Origin: a bacterium
GTDB lineage: Bacteria; Bacteroidota; Ignavibacteria; Kapaibacteriales; UBA961
NCBI GenBank assembly: GCA_022844575.1
Contig: JALHLL010000024.1
Span: 3,382-24,159, forward strand
Length of the DNA stretch: 20,778 nt
Direction of reading: 5' to 3'
Shown: positions 20,653 through 20,778 of the stretch, in pieces
How positions within the stretch are numbered: position 1 is the stretch's first letter
Layout of the letters: every line of letters begins with the position of its first letter
Notes under the pieces: model-generated
Databases searched by the model: none
Told to the model about the DNA's origin: nothing
Seen by the model: the letters and a program-made list of their open reading frames with translations, nothing else
Made by a program: the position numbers and the translations under genes

Positions 20653-20778
20653 TACAAGATTCAGGGTAAGAAGAGTTTATTTGCAAAAGAATTATCTCTA
20701 GAGCAATTATCATCCATGGGTAATCCGTTAGAAGCGATAAGTAAAGTAATTGACTTTGAGATGTTTCGTAAGCCCTTA
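20653..20778 (+). pseudogene. N-terminal part of a second IS5-type transposase, interrupted by the IS
   Basis: From 20653 to the window edge one frame reads YKIQGKKSLFAKELSLEQLS and then SMGNPLEAISKVIDFEMFRK, with no stop. This is the typical start of a different IS5-family transposase, where the S-x-GxPL...IDFExFR pattern is conserved. A stop at 20638-20640 and the absence of a start codon show that the normal 5' end is lost: the inner element is inserted at about codon 5 of this gene. The rest lies outside the window. It is a separate family from the inner element. Confidence 0.8.

Noticed and set aside
4048..20778. CRISPR array, tRNA or rRNA genes, reverse transcriptase or diversity-generating elements
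   Set aside because: I looked for regularly spaced repeats, TPsiC-like motifs and template/variable repeats and saw none. The repeats present are dispersed and inverted.

Overview
The window looks like a chromosomal segment from an AT-rich, Gram-negative bacterium of the Bacteroidota/Chlorobiota superphylum. Three large exported proteins have Sec signal peptides, and their C-terminal regions look like type IX secretion (T9SS) sorting domains. Promoter motifs of the TAnnTTTG type also fit this group. A flagellar basal-body operon at the left edge makes a classical non-flagellated Bacteroidetes unlikely. An Ignavibacteria- or Kapaibacterium-like lineage, where flagella and T9SS can coexist, is a better fit; this placement is inference.

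Layout. (1) 1-1675, minus strand: core flagellar operon flgB-flgC-(unknown 102-aa gene)-fliE-fliF, with fliF cut by the window edge. (2) 2076-3622: a compact type II restriction-modification system. It has a C-protein-like XRE regulator, a MunI-like endonuclease (predicted target CAATTG) and a convergent MT-A70/DPPW adenine methyltransferase whose 3' end overlaps the endonuclease gene. (3) 4048-7230: a 1060-aa exported beta-propeller plus Ig/PKD-repeat protein with a T9SS-like tail. (4) 7625-8610: a GNAT acetyltransferase and a four-helix membrane protein. (5) 9135-11696: a two-gene unit of a TPR-AAA+ ATPase (Cdc48/p97-like motor) and a TPR protein with about six membrane helices. (6) 11723-14164: two S24 (LexA/UmuD-type) proteins, one without a visible HTH and one a full HTH-S24 repressor, surrounding a lipoprotein gene and an 84-aa gene. 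(7) 14221-14776: a small membrane-anchored protein gene split by a +1 shift in a run of nine A. (8) 15256-18855: two more T9SS-type exported proteins, one WD40 and one with a flavodoxin/GATase-like appearance. (9) 19007-20778: a nested mobile-element region in which an IS5/IS1182-like element of about 1.48 kb sits inside the 5' end of a second transposase gene. That second element apparently truncated a gene with a TIGR03067-like C-terminus.

Between genes the window carries several dispersed or structured elements. An exact 25-bp repeat occurs three times, in both orientations, with degenerate relatives at two other places. There are also several long nested inverted repeats. Together with the RM system, the IS elements and the repressor pair, this marks about 1.7-20.8 kb as an accessory region next to conserved motility genes. 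The best candidates for something not well described are the TPR-AAA+/TPR-membrane pair with the neighbouring HTH-less S24 protein, and the slippage-prone A9 gene. No known defence or secretion system explains these.
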